A stretch of 64,000 bases of DNA from CAIWHR01 sp963726775 (GTDB taxonomy: Bacteria; Pseudomonadota; Gammaproteobacteria; Burkholderiales; Casimicrobiaceae), in contig CAVSDL010000008.1 of NCBI GenBank assembly GCA_963726775.1, positions 1 through 64,000 of the forward strand, written 5' to 3'. Positions 35,997-45,867 of this stretch are shown one piece after another. The position numbers were made by a program, and so were the translations under genes. The notes beneath the pieces were generated by a model that was given only the letters and a program-made list of their open reading frames with translations, was not told the DNA's origin and made no database searches. How positions within the stretch are numbered: the stretch's first letter is position 1; the number at the start of each line of letters is the position of its first letter.

Positions 35997-36832
35997 TCGA
36001 CGAGACGCGGGTATCCGCGATGAATCTTGATGCCATTGCCGCCCGCCCCGATGCGTCGGAGCGGGCACTTCCGCAGGTCGAGCCCAAGATGTCGATCCGC
36101 AACCTCGACTTTTTCTATGGCCGGTTTCAGGGCCTCAAGGACATCAATCTCGACATCGCCGAGCGTCGGGTCACCGCGTTCATCGGCCCGTCCGGCTGCG
36201 GCAAGTCGACGCTGTTGCGGACGTTGAACCGGATGTACTCGCTGTATCCGGGGCACCGCGCTGTCGGCGAAATCATGCTCGACGGCGAGAACATCCTCGC
36301 CCCGGATGTCGACATCAACAGGCTGCGCGCGAAGGTCGGCATGGTGTTCCAGAAGCCCACGCCCTTCCCGATGTCGATCTACGACAACATTGCGTTCGGC
36401 GTAAGCTTGTACGAGAGCCTGTCGGCGCGGCAAATGGACGAGCGTGTCGAGTGGGCGCTGACCAAGGCGGCGATGTGGGACGAGGCCAAGGACAAGCTGA
36501 CGCAGAGCGGGATGGCGCTGTCCGGCGGCCAGCAGCAGCGGCTGTGCATTGCGCGGGCGGTGGCGGTCAGGCCGGAGGTACTGCTGCTCGACGAGCCCAC
36601 CTCGGCGCTCGACCCGATTTCGACCGCGAAGATCGAGGAGCTCATCTCGGAGCTGAAGGAAGAGTATACGATCACGATCGTCACTCACAACATGCAGCAG
36701 GCCGCCCGGGTTTCCGATTTCACCGCGTACATGTACCTGGGCGAGCTGGTGGAGTTCGGTGAGACCGACCAGATCTTTCTCAAGCCGAAGAAGAAGGATA
36801 CCGAGGATTACATCACCGGACGTTTCGGCTGA
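35993..36832 (+). CDS. pstB: Phosphate ABC transporter ATP-binding protein PstB
   Basis: A 279-residue ABC ATPase. Walker A is GPSGCGKSTLLRTLNRM, the Q-loop GMVFQKPTPFPMSIYDNI, the signature LSGGQQQRLCIARA, Walker B LLLDEPTSALDP, and the switch His is in VTHNMQQA. The Asn-Arg-Met after Walker A is typical of PstB. The N-terminus before MSIRNLDFFYG is about 30 residues longer than usual; ATG 36020 is an alternative start, but the ATGA overlap with pstA favours 35993. A much longer open frame running back through pstS to pstA is only a shadow. Confidence 0.95.
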   Translation: MIDETRVSAMNLDAIAARPDASERALPQVEPKMSIRNLDFFYGRFQGLKDINLDIAERRVTAFIGPSGCGKSTLLRTLNRMYSLYPGHRAVGEIMLDGENILAPDVDINRLRAKVGMVFQKPTPFPMSIYDNIAFGVSLYESLSARQMDERVEWALTKAAMWDEAKDKLTQSGMALSGGQQQRLCIARAVAVRPEVLLLDEPTSALDPISTAKIEELISELKEEYTITIVTHNMQQAARVSDFTAYMYLGELVEFGETDQIFLKPKKKDTEDYITGRFG

Positions 36833-36858
36833 TTTGCCGGACCAATGGGACACGCGCC

Positions 36859-37566
36859 ATGACCGAACACACGCACAAGCAGTTCGACGCCGAAATGGAA
36901 ACAATCCGCAGCGGCGTTCTGGCGATGGGTGGGATAGTCGAAACGCAGCTCGCGCGGGCGATCTCGATCCTCGGGGAGGACGAGGGCGATGGCACACTCG
37001 ATCAGGTGGGCGCCGACGAGCAGCAGATCAATCAGATGCAGATGACGATCGACCAGCAGTGCAGCCAGATCATTGCCAAGCGGCAGCCAGCGGCGATCGA
37101 TCTGCGCATGATCCTCACCATAACCAAGATCGTGAATGATCTCGAGCGCGTCGGCGACGAGGTCAAGAAGATCGCATACAAGGCGACGCAGACCCGGGGC
37201 AGCGACCGGCTGACGCGGATGCGCGCGTACGAGGTTGTCCGCGCCGCCACGCATGCGCAGGAAATGCTGCAGATGACGCTCGACGCGTTCGCCCGGCTCG
37301 ACGTGACGGCCGCCGCCGAGGTCATCGATCGCGACGAGGACATCGATACGGCGTTCCAGGCGATCATGCGCCAGCTGATCAGCTACATGATGGAAGATCC
37401 GCGAACGATCACCTCTGCGCTCGAAATCGTGTTTGTCGCCAAGTCGATCGAGCGGATCGGCGACCATGCGAAGAACATCGCCGAGGCGGTTGTGCAGGTC
37501 GTCAAGGGCAAGGACGTGCGGCACTCGAGCGCCGAGCAGATTCGCGCGGAGGTGGCCGAGGAATGA
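36859..37566 (+). CDS. phoU: Phosphate transport regulator PhoU
   Basis: A 235-residue all-helical protein made of two PhoU repeats, each a three-helix bundle. The metal-binding motifs are KIVNDLERVGDEVKKIA in the first and KSIERIGDHAKNIAEA in the second (E/DxxxD pattern). It signals between PstSCAB and PhoR to keep the Pho regulon off when phosphate is plentiful. It lies 26 bp after pstB and 28 bp before phoB in one unit. Confidence 0.95.
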   Translation: MTEHTHKQFDAEMETIRSGVLAMGGIVETQLARAISILGEDEGDGTLDQVGADEQQINQMQMTIDQQCSQIIAKRQPAAIDLRMILTITKIVNDLERVGDEVKKIAYKATQTRGSDRLTRMRAYEVVRAATHAQEMLQMTLDAFARLDVTAAAEVIDRDEDIDTAFQAIMRQLISYMMEDPRTITSALEIVFVAKSIERIGDHAKNIAEAVVQVVKGKDVRHSSAEQIRAEVAEE

Positions 37567-37594
37567 GCGCGGCGGCCGACGGCCAGGACACCGA

Positions 37595-38284
37595 ATGACG
37601 CCGTCGATTCTCGTCGTCGAGGATGAACCGGCGATCCTCGAATTGCTGAGAGTGAATCTCGTCGGCGCCGGCTACGAAGTCCGCGGTGCGCCTGATGCCG
37701 AATCCGCGCACGCGCAGTTGAAGGAGTCGCTGCCGAATCTGCTGCTGCTCGATTGGATGCTGCCGGGGCAATCCGGGCTTGCGCTCGCGAAGCAGCTGCG
37801 CGCCGATGCCCGGACGAAAGAGCTGCCGATCATCATGGTCACCGCGCGCACCGAGGAGGCCGACAAGGTCGCCGGTCTCGAGGCCTGGGTCGACGACTAC
37901 GTGACCAAACCGTTCTCGCCGCGCGAACTCAAGGCGCGCATCAAGTCCGTGCTGCGGCGGCGCGCACCGGAAGCAGCGCAGGAACCGCTGACGGCGGGTC
38001 GGATGAAGCTGGACCCCTCGACCCATCGCGTCACGGTGAACGGCGAGCCGGTGCACATCGGTCCCACGGAGTTTCGTTTGCTTCGCTTCTTTCTCGCGCG
38101 GCCGGAGCGCGTGCACACGCGCGCGCAACTGCTCGATCAAGTCTGGGGCACCCAGGTCTACATCGAGGAGCGCACGGTCGACGTCCACATCCGGCGGCTG
38201 CGGCTCGCGCTCGAACCGTTCGGCCAGGACAGGATGATCGAGACCGTGCGCGGCAGCGGGTACCGGCTCGCCGTTCCGCGCTGA
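37595..38284 (+). CDS. phoB: Phosphate regulon response regulator PhoB
   Basis: A 229-residue OmpR-family regulator. The receiver domain (about 1-120) has the acidic pair VVEDEP, the phospho-Asp in LLLLDWMLPG, the switch Thr in MVTART and the Lys in VTKPFSP. The winged-helix DNA-binding domain (about 130-229) ends with VDVHIRRLRLAL and TVRGSGYRL. The usual GADDY is WVDDY here. It would bind Pho boxes such as the one before pstS. ATG 37595 is chosen by alignment of the first strand; longer frames upstream overlap phoU. Confidence 0.95.
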   Translation: MTPSILVVEDEPAILELLRVNLVGAGYEVRGAPDAESAHAQLKESLPNLLLLDWMLPGQSGLALAKQLRADARTKELPIIMVTARTEEADKVAGLEAWVDDYVTKPFSPRELKARIKSVLRRRAPEAAQEPLTAGRMKLDPSTHRVTVNGEPVHIGPTEFRLLRFFLARPERVHTRAQLLDQVWGTQVYIEERTVDVHIRRLRLALEPFGQDRMIETVRGSGYRLAVPR

Positions 38285-38309
38285 AGGCAGGGCGAATGGC
38301 ACGACCGGC

Positions 38310-39659
38310 ATGAGCCCCGTCATTCTGTCCGGTCTCGTCGCCCCTGCCGCCGTTGCAGTGCTGACGGCACTGGCGGCGGTAGCCTTCGGAACGGCCTGGG
38401 CACTCGGCGTACTTGCGGCGGGCAGCGCGGGAATCGTCGCCTTCCACCTGTGGCACCTGGGCGGGCTCGCGCGCTGGGCCGCCAGTCCGCTGGAAGAGGC
38501 GGTGCCCGAGGGACGCGGCAGCTGGCGCGTCGCCCTCTCGGCGCTCTACCGGCGCGTGCGCACCCGCAATCTCGCGCAGCAGGATCTCGTCGTCGCGATG
38601 GAGCGCTTCCGCAGCGTTGCCGAAGCCATTCCCGACGGCATGGTCGTCCTCGATGCATCGCATCGCGTCCAGTGGGCGAACACCCGTGCGCAGATGTACC
38701 TCGGGCTCGATCTCGGGCACGACACCGGGCAGCCTCTCGTCAACGTCGTGCGCCAGCCGGAATTCATCCGATATCTCGACACCGGAGATTACTCCGATGC
38801 CGTGATCGTCGGCTCGCATCGTGAGCCGGGCGTCACGCTTTCAATCCAGGTCATCCCGTTCGGCGTCGAGGAGAAGCTGCTGATCAGTCGCGACATCACG
38901 CAGCTGGAAGCCGTCGCACGCATGCGGCGCGATTTCATCGCCGACGTGTCCCATGAAATGAAGACGCCGCTGACGGTCGTTACCGGCTACATCGAAACAC
39001 TGCAGGACATGGAGCTCGAGCCGCAGCAACGAACGCGTTACCTGGCATTGATGCAGGAGCAGGCGAAGAGCATGCAGCGGCTGGTCGACGACCTCCTCGC
39101 GCTGTCGGCGCTCGAGAGCGAACAGAGACCGCGGACGGAGGCGGAGTTTGCCGTCGTGCCGCTGCTGCTCGAACTCGCTGCGGACGCCCGGGCGCTTTCG
39201 GGCGGACAACACGTGATAGCGCTCGACACGGGCGACGGAGCGACAGTGATCGGCAACCGCGACGAACTCGCGAGCGCGTGCGTCAATCTCGTCAGCAATG
39301 CGATTCGCTACACGCCGACCGGGGGCGCGGTCACGTTGCACTGGCGAATCGCCCCGGACGGGTATGGCGAGTTCGGCGTCGAGGACACGGGCATCGGGAT
39401 CGCCGCCGAGCACATCCCGCGGCTTACCGAGCGGTTCTACCGTGTCGATCGCAGCCGCTCGCGCTCGACCGGCGGCACGGGGCTGGGTCTCGCCATCGTC
39501 AAGCATGTGCTCTTGCGGCACCAGGCGGAACTCGACGTCGTCAGCGAGCCCGGCGCCGGCAGCACGTTTACCGTGCGCTTGCCGCCGCGGCGGATACAGC
39601 GCGTCGCCGCCGAAGCCTCTTTGGGGCTCCTGCCGACGGCCGCGCCTACCAGTACCTGA
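38310..39659 (+). CDS. phoR: Phosphate regulon sensor histidine kinase PhoR
   Basis: A 449-residue membrane kinase. Two N-terminal helices (about 5-50) anchor it, a PAS domain follows (AEAIPDGMVVLDASHRVQWAN, about 98-190), then the dimerisation domain with the phospho-His in ADVSHEMKTPL, and the ATPase domain with NAIRYTP (N box), VEDTGIGIA (G1) and GGTGLGLAIV (G2). The absence of a large periplasmic domain fits PhoR, which senses through PstSCAB-PhoU. The last 14 bases overlap tail-to-tail with the minus-strand dehydrogenase gene. Confidence 0.94.
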   Translation: MSPVILSGLVAPAAVAVLTALAAVAFGTAWALGVLAAGSAGIVAFHLWHLGGLARWAASPLEEAVPEGRGSWRVALSALYRRVRTRNLAQQDLVVAMERFRSVAEAIPDGMVVLDASHRVQWANTRAQMYLGLDLGHDTGQPLVNVVRQPEFIRYLDTGDYSDAVIVGSHREPGVTLSIQVIPFGVEEKLLISRDITQLEAVARMRRDFIADVSHEMKTPLTVVTGYIETLQDMELEPQQRTRYLALMQEQAKSMQRLVDDLLALSALESEQRPRTEAEFAVVPLLLELAADARALSGGQHVIALDTGDGATVIGNRDELASACVNLVSNAIRYTPTGGAVTLHWRIAPDGYGEFGVEDTGIGIAAEHIPRLTERFYRVDRSRSRSTGGTGLGLAIVKHVLLRHQAELDVVSEPGAGSTFTVRLPPRRIQRVAAEASLGLLPTAAPTST

Positions 39660-40956
39660 GCGCCGCGCGGAAAAGTCCCGTCAGGTCGTCGCGCGAGACG
39701 TCCTTCGGCGCGTTCCTGATCACGCGGTACTGCGGTTCGGCGCCGGCCGCGAGCGCGTCGAGATGCGAGGCGTCGAAGCCGAGCGCGCCGAGCCCGTTGG
39801 GCATCGCCGTGGCCCGCATCAACTCGATGACGCGTGCGGCGAGGATCTCGCCCGCGTCCTTGGCCTCGGCACCCTTCGCGCGCGCGCCGAGGCACTGCGC
39901 GCCGTGCAGATGGCGCTCGGGGCAGCACGGCGCCGTGTAACGCCAGACCGACGGATTGTTGAGCACCACGGCCATGCCGTGCGGCACCAGCGTCTTGCCC
40001 TCCGGATAGCCGTCGACGTGCCAGTCCCTGGCGAGGCCCGACACCGCGTAGGACAGCCCGTGCGGCAAGTGGCAGCCCGCCGCGTTGAACGCGATGCCGG
40101 CCAGCGTCGCCGCATACATCATCTCGGTTCGCGCCTCGGTGTCGGACGCATCGTTCACCGCGCGCACCAGAAAGCGGCCGACACCTTTCAGTGCCTCGGC
40201 GGCGAGCATGTCGGAGAACGGGTTGGCACCCTGCGACACCGGGCGATTCACGCCCTTCGCCGGGTTCAGCCGGCGGGGATACGGGCGCGCGGTCAGCGAC
40301 TCGAGCGCGTGGCTCATGCAATCGAACCCGGTGGCCGCGACGGCATTCCTGGGCAGCGATGCCGCGACCTCCGGATCGATCAACGCGACATCCGGGATCA
40401 GGCGCCGCGAAATGATGCCGGTCTTCGCGTTGATCGAGCGCAGGTTGAAGATCGCGATGCCGGTCGTCTCCGACCCGGTGCCCGACGTGGTCGGACAGGC
40501 GATGTGCGGTTTCACCGGGCCGGGCACCGCCGCGCCGGCGCCGATCGGCGCGTTGACGTAGGTCATGAAATCCGCGGGGTGGCAGGCGTAGAGGTTCGCC
40601 GCCTTGCAGGTGTCCATCACCGAGCCGCCACCCACGGAAACGTAGCCGTCGAATCTCCCGTCTGCGGCGAAGCGTGCAGCGTCCTGCAGCGACGCATCGG
40701 TAGGTTCGATGACCACCGCGTCGTAGATCGCGACATCGAGACTTGCGGACTCGAGCGAAGAGAGCACGCCGGCGACGTATTCGCTCGACTTGAGACGCGC
40801 ATCGGTGAACAGCGCGACTCTCTTCAAGCCGAGCGCGCGCGCGCGATCGCCGGCTTCGGCCAGGACTCCCGGTCCGAAAGTGAATGTCGGCATGCCGACG
40901 GTGAATCCGCGGTCGCTGCCCTCGACGGCAGCGAAATCAGCGTGGCAGCAGGGCAT
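39646..40956 (-). CDS. Iron-containing alcohol dehydrogenase, hydroxyacid-oxoacid transhydrogenase-like
   Basis: A 436-residue group III Fe-ADH protein. The NAD loop is GGGSVMDTCKA, and the metal ligands are the Asp and His of GFDCMSHALES and the two His of the HGLSY and VPHGMAVV segments. The insert with RLNPAKGVNRPVSQGANPFSD and PERHLHGAQCLGA aligns in layout with animal ADHFE1, which couples oxidation of 4-hydroxybutyrate (or L-3-hydroxybutyrate) to reduction of 2-oxoglutarate. The bacterial substrate may differ. It lies 83 bp downstream of the GMC oxidoreductase on the same strand, suggesting a shared hydroxyacid or alcohol pathway. Confidence 0.87.
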   Translation of the reverse strand: MPCCHADFAAVEGSDRGFTVGMPTFTFGPGVLAEAGDRARALGLKRVALFTDARLKSSEYVAGVLSSLESASLDVAIYDAVVIEPTDASLQDAARFAADGRFDGYVSVGGGSVMDTCKAANLYACHPADFMTYVNAPIGAGAAVPGPVKPHIACPTTSGTGSETTGIAIFNLRSINAKTGIISRRLIPDVALIDPEVAASLPRNAVAATGFDCMSHALESLTARPYPRRLNPAKGVNRPVSQGANPFSDMLAAEALKGVGRFLVRAVNDASDTEARTEMMYAATLAGIAFNAAGCHLPHGLSYAVSGLARDWHVDGYPEGKTLVPHGMAVVLNNPSVWRYTAPCCPERHLHGAQCLGARAKGAEAKDAGEILAARVIELMRATAMPNGLGALGFDASHLDALAAGAEPQYRVIRNAPKDVSRDDLTGLFRAALRYW

Positions 40957-41039
40957 GGCGCCTCCGGCAATCGATCATGGAAAAAATCCTGAACCGTCCT
41001 CTGTGGTTCAGAAGTGTCTTGCCCCGGCTTGCGTTCGCG

Positions 41040-42641
41040 CTACCGCGAGTCGCGCAGGATCATCTCCGCCGCTTTTTCGGCGATCATCACCACCGGCGCG
41101 TTGGTGTTGCCGGAAACCAGCGTCGGCATGATGCTGCAGTCGACGACGCGCAGCGCGCCGATCCCGTGGACGCGCAGTTCCGGATCGACCACTGCCTGCG
41201 CGTCGCTCGCCGGCCCCATCCTGCACGTGCCCGATGCATGGAAAATCGTGCCGCCCGTATTTCTCGCGAATTCCAGCAGGTGCAGGTCGGTTGAAGCCGC
41301 GGGGCCGGGGCGGTATTCCCCGGCGACATACGGCGCCAGCGCGCGCGTTGCCGCGAGGCGCCGCGCCAGCCGGATCCCGGCGACGAGCGTCGCGCGGTCG
41401 TGCGGCGTCGACAGGTAGTTTGGCTGCATGGCCGGCGCGGCGAACGGGTCCGGCGACTTGAGGCGGACGAATCCTCGCGACTCCGGCTGCAGCTGGCAAA
41501 CCGACATCGTGAATCCGGAAAAGGTGTGCACGGGCGAACCGGCCATGTCGGACGACAGCGTCGCGAGGTGGAACTGGACGTCGGGGCGGGTGCGCGCGGG
41601 GTCGGTGCGGGCGAAGATACCGCCCTGGTTGATGCCGACGGCCATGGGCCCGGTGCGGTTCGCGCAGTAGCGGATCCCCATTCCCAGTGTGCGCCACCAC
41701 GAACGCAACGTGTCGTTGGTCGTGATCGGCTTCGTACAGCGGAAGATCACGCGGGCCTGCAGATGGTCCTGCAGGTTTTCGCCGACACCCGTCAGCGCGT
41801 GGACGACCGGGATGCCGAATGGCGTCAATACCGCCGGAGGACCGATCCCGGAGAGCTGCAGCAACTGCGGCGACTGCACGGCGCCGGCGGCGAGGATCAC
41901 CTCGCGTCGCGCCGTAACGGTCGTCTCCCGGCCACGCTGGCGATAGTCCACGCCGCGCGCGCGGCGGCCGTCGAAGACGACCCGCATCGCCTGCGCGCCG
42001 GTCTCCACGGCGAGATTCGCGCGGCGGCGCGCGGGCCGCAGGTACGCGACCGCGGTCGAGCAGCGGAATCCGCGCCGCGTGGTGAGCTGGTAATAGCCGG
42101 CGCCCTCCTGCGTGGCGCCGTTGAAATCGTCGTTGCGCGGGATGCCGAGTTCGCCGCACGCGGCGATCGTTGCCTCGACGAGCTCGTGCTTCGAGCCGAT
42201 GTCGGACGCCCACAGCGGACCGTCGACTCCGTGCCATTCGTCCTCGCCGCGAACGTTGTGTTCGAGTTTGCGGAAGTACGGCAGCACGTCGCGGTAGCCC
42301 CAGCCCGCGTTGCCGAGTGCGGCCCAATGGTCGTAATCCTCGCGCTGGCCGCGGATGCAGATCAAACCGTTGATCGAACTCGACCCGCCGAGCGTCCTGC
42401 CGCGCGGCCAGTAAATCTCTCGCCCGTTCATCCCGGCATCGGGCTCGGTCTTGAAGCACCAGTTGTAGACCGGATGGAACATCGTCTTCGCGTAGCCGAT
42501 GGGAACGTGAATCCAGGGGTACCTGTCGCGCGGACCCGCTTCCAGGACAAGCACGGAATGCCTGCCATCCGCGGAAAGCCGGTCGGCGAGCACGCAACCC
42601 GCCGATCCGCCGCCGACGATGACGAAATCGCACTCGGTCAT
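41040..42641 (-). CDS. GMC family FAD-dependent oxidoreductase (choline dehydrogenase-like)
   Basis: A 533-residue flavoprotein. The FAD-binding loop VVGGGSAGCVLADRLS is at the N-terminus, GMC signature 1 is GRTLGGSSSINGLICIRG (about 80-97) and signature 2 is GAVQSPQLLQLSGIGP. The catalytic pair is in HASGTCRMG (His) and SGNTNAPVVMIAEKAA (Asn). Family members oxidise alcohols such as choline, PEG aldehydes or aliphatic alcohols; the substrate is not readable. ATG 42641 lies five residues before the first strand; the frame stays open further upstream but crosses the tRNA cluster, so a longer start is wrong. Confidence 0.92.
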   Translation of the reverse strand: MTECDFVIVGGGSAGCVLADRLSADGRHSVLVLEAGPRDRYPWIHVPIGYAKTMFHPVYNWCFKTEPDAGMNGREIYWPRGRTLGGSSSINGLICIRGQREDYDHWAALGNAGWGYRDVLPYFRKLEHNVRGEDEWHGVDGPLWASDIGSKHELVEATIAACGELGIPRNDDFNGATQEGAGYYQLTTRRGFRCSTAVAYLRPARRRANLAVETGAQAMRVVFDGRRARGVDYRQRGRETTVTARREVILAAGAVQSPQLLQLSGIGPPAVLTPFGIPVVHALTGVGENLQDHLQARVIFRCTKPITTNDTLRSWWRTLGMGIRYCANRTGPMAVGINQGGIFARTDPARTRPDVQFHLATLSSDMAGSPVHTFSGFTMSVCQLQPESRGFVRLKSPDPFAAPAMQPNYLSTPHDRATLVAGIRLARRLAATRALAPYVAGEYRPGPAASTDLHLLEFARNTGGTIFHASGTCRMGPASDAQAVVDPELRVHGIGALRVVDCSIMPTLVSGNTNAPVVMIAEKAAEMILRDSR

Positions 42642-42728
42642 GACGCGCGAGGGCCCCCCATGCCGGTTGGACCGCCGGCCCCCGGAATCGCGGGGTCCGA
42701 CGTTCGATTCCCGTTGATTTTCAGCGGT

Positions 42729-42758
42729 TTGACAGCCGGGCCCATAAATTGCTAAACT
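42729..42758 (+). promoter_or_regulatory. Sigma-70-type promoter for the tRNA-tuf operon
   Basis: TTGACA (42729-42734), an 18-bp spacer, and TAAACT (42753-42758) lie 13 bp before tRNA-Tyr. The perfect -35 and the position suit a strong stable-RNA promoter. Confidence 0.7.
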
Positions 42759-42771
42759 TCCATGTTTCGTC

Positions 42772-42856
<85 letters not shown>

Positions 42857-42861
42857 GCCGG

Positions 42862-42953
42862 AGATCAGAGGTCAGGAAACAGGGATCAGGAGGATCGTTT
42901 CGCGTGGCGCTCGCGGGAGTTTTCCGATTCCTGTTACCTGAACTCTGATCCCT
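42862..42953 (+). repeat. Imperfect inverted repeat of ATCAG-type arms (spacer A)
   Basis: The left arm (42862-42892) has repeated ATCAGAGGTCAGG/CAGGGATCAGG units; the right arm (42926-42953) is their approximate reverse complement (TCCTGTTACCTGAACTCTG). It lies between tRNA-Tyr and tRNA-Gly, so it would fold within the precursor transcript. Confidence 0.75.
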
Positions 42954-42958
42954 GGTAC

Positions 42959-43032
42959 GCGGGTGTAGCTCAATGGTAGAGCAGAAGCCTTCCAAGCTTA
43001 CGACGAGGGTTCGATTCCCTTCACCCGCTCCA
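42959..43032 (+). tRNA. tRNA-Gly (TCC)
   Basis: Acceptor GCGGGTG pairs with CACCCGC. D arm is AGCTCAATGGTAGAGC, anticodon loop CTTCCAA with anticodon TCC, T arm GAGGG-TTCGATT-CCCTT, and CCA is encoded. Confidence 0.96.
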
Positions 43033-43050
43033 ACGGTAACAGGAAAAACG

Positions 43051-43119
43051 GGGTCAGACTCGACTTTCGCGAGCGGCTTGCGGTGGACAACGAACTCGAT
43101 CGAAAGTCGAGTCTGACCC
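43051..43119. repeat. Perfect 19-bp inverted repeat between tRNA-Gly and tRNA-Thr
   Basis: GGGTCAGACTCGACTTTCG (43051-43069) is repeated as its exact reverse complement at 43101-43119, around a 31-bp centre. GGGTCAGACTCG-type ends resemble elements associated with REP-type tyrosine transposases (from memory), so this may be a small non-coding mobile repeat. It sits inside the tRNA transcript. Confidence 0.85.
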
Positions 43120-43128
43120 TGCTTTTCC

Positions 43129-43203
<75 letters not shown>

Positions 43204-43245
43204 CGAATTCGATATTGAACAACGACGTCTGAAGGAGTCTCAATA

Positions 43246-44436
<1,191 letters not shown>

Positions 44437-44437
44437 C

Positions 44438-44528
44438 GGATGTCGGATGTCAGATGTCGGATGTCAAAGCATCGCATCCGACCGCGCCACCGCGCCGACA
44501 TCTGAAATCTGAAATCTGACATCTGAGA
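44438..44528 (+). repeat. Imperfect inverted repeat of GATGTC-type arms (spacer B)
   Basis: After tuf copy 1, GGATGTC/AGATGTC repeats (44438-44465) are followed by CATCTGAAATCTG-type repeats (44499-44528), forming a long imperfect hairpin that ends at the first base of tRNA-Trp. Confidence 0.8.
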
Positions 44529-44604
44529 AGGCCAGTAGCTCAATTGGCAGAGCGGCGGTCTCCAAAACCGCAGGTTGGGGGTTCGATTCCCTCCTGGCCT
44601 GCCA
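44529..44604 (+). tRNA. tRNA-Trp (CCA)
   Basis: Acceptor AGGCCAG pairs with CTGGCCT. The anticodon loop is TCTCCAAAA with anticodon CCA, the T arm is GGGGG-TTCGATT-CCCTC, and the 3' CCA is encoded. Position between tuf and secE is the standard one. Confidence 0.97.
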
Positions 44605-44607
44605 CTT

Positions 44608-44777
44608 TCAGGTAACAGGTATCAGGTATCAGAGGCGAGGTTATCCGAAGGTGGCAAGTGTTTTGTGTGCAGCGTGGAGCGAAAGGCGCGGGTGTGGTTT
44701 TGAGGAAACGGGATTCAATCGACGCCGTCCTGTTCGCGCGCGTTCTGATACCTGATCCCCGACATCTGATCCCTGAC
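44608..44777 (+). repeat. Imperfect inverted repeat of ATCAG-type arms (spacer C)
   Basis: The left arm has CAGGTAACAGGTATCAGGTA (from 44609); the right arm (44746-44777) is CTGATACCTGATCCC and relatives, ending at the secE ATG. About 110 bp lie between the arms. The secE Shine-Dalgarno sequence is not obvious and the arm occupies its place. Confidence 0.75.
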
Positions 44778-45125
44778 ATGGACAAGATAAAGATTGCGTT
44801 GGCCGTGGCGTGCGTGGTCGCCGGATTGTGGGCGTACTACTGGTTCGGCGAAGCAGCGCTCGTGCTGCGCGTGCTGATGGTGCTGGGCGGGCTCGTCGCC
44901 GCCGGCGTCGTCGCGTGGCTTTCGGCGCCCGGCAAGGAATTCCTGACCTTTGCGCAGGAAGCGTGGCAGGAAGCAGGCCGCGTGTCCTGGCCCACGCGCA
45001 AGGAAACGATGCAGACCACCGCGATCGTATTTGCCTTCGTCGCGATCATGGCGCTGTTCCTGTTCTCCGTCGACACGACGCTGGCGTGGATCGTGAAGCT
45101 TCTGACCGGACGAGGCGAGTCATGA
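44778..45125 (+). CDS. secE: Preprotein translocase subunit SecE
   Basis: A 115-residue inner membrane protein with three helices (about 5-22, 28-48 and 85-108), the three-helix form seen in many proteobacteria. The conserved amphipathic segment and hinge are AWQEAGRVSWPTRKETMQTT. It clamps SecY in the translocon. ATG 44778 is chosen because it starts directly before the first helix. nusG follows 61 bp downstream. Confidence 0.95.
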   Translation: MDKIKIALAVACVVAGLWAYYWFGEAALVLRVLMVLGGLVAAGVVAWLSAPGKEFLTFAQEAWQEAGRVSWPTRKETMQTTAIVFAFVAIMALFLFSVDTTLAWIVKLLTGRGES

Positions 45126-45186
45126 GCACCGCAGGGCCGTCCCAAGGCGCTCATCGGGCCCCCTCGGCGGGCGTGGGGGTCGTCAA

Positions 45187-45720
45187 GTGAACAAGAAGTG
45201 GTTTGTCGTCCACGCCTACTCGGGGTTCGAGAAGAGTGTGCAGCGGGCCCTGACCGAGCGGATCAAGCGTTCGGAAATCCCCGACCAGTTCGGCCAGATC
45301 CTGGTGCCGGTCGAGGAGGTCGTCGAGATGAAGGCCGGCCAGAAGGCGATCAGCGAGCGCAAGTTCTTTCCCGGATACGTGCTGGTCGAGATGGAAATGA
45401 CCGACGACTCGTGGCACCTGGTGAAGAGCACGCCGAAGGTCACGGGATTCGTCGGCGGTTCGGCCAACAAGCCGACGCCGATCACGCAGAAGGAAGTCGA
45501 TGCGATCCTGCGGCAGGTTCAGGAAGGCGTCGAGAAGCCGCGCCCGAAGGTGCTGTTCGAGTTCGGCGAGGCCGTGCGCGTCAAGGAAGGGCCGTTCACG
45601 GACTTCCACGGCAACGTGGAGGACGTGAACTACGAAAAGAGCAAGCTGCGCGTGTCGGTCACGATCTTCGGCCGCTCGACGCCGGTGGAGCTGGACTTTT
45701 CGCAGGTGGAAAAAGCGTAA
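45187..45720 (+). CDS. nusG: Transcription termination/antitermination protein NusG
   Basis: A 177-residue protein with an N-terminal NGN domain (KWFVVHAYSGFEKSVQRAL ... FFPGYVLVEMEM) that binds RNA polymerase and a C-terminal KOW domain (FGEAVRVKEGPFTDFHGNVED) that binds Rho or ribosomal S10. The start is GTG 45187, and the first residues MNKKWFVVHAY fit the family exactly. Confidence 0.97.
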   Translation: MNKKWFVVHAYSGFEKSVQRALTERIKRSEIPDQFGQILVPVEEVVEMKAGQKAISERKFFPGYVLVEMEMTDDSWHLVKSTPKVTGFVGGSANKPTPITQKEVDAILRQVQEGVEKPRPKVLFEFGEAVRVKEGPFTDFHGNVEDVNYEKSKLRVSVTIFGRSTPVELDFSQVEKA

Positions 45721-45721
45721 T

Positions 45722-45812
45722 GAGATGTCGGATGACAGATGACAGATGACAGGAATATCCACGGCGGTGGCGCCGCGCTGACATCCGAAATCTGACATCT
45801 GACAACTGATAA
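45722..45812 (+). repeat. Imperfect inverted repeat of GATGACA-type arms (spacer D)
   Basis: GGATGACAGATGACAGATGA (left arm, 45722-45752) faces CTGACATCCGAAATCTGACA (right arm, 45779-45812) between nusG and rplK. Same design as spacers A to C with different base content. Confidence 0.8.
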
Positions 45813-45867
45813 CCGGGGAGGGCGCGCAATGGAACTGCGGCCCGCTTGAACCCACCAGGAGACAGAG

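Noticed and set aside
33458..36832. 1124-residue frame ending in PstB
   Set aside because: The part before 35993 is out of frame with pstS, pstC and pstA, which are unmistakable; PstB begins at the ATGA overlap.
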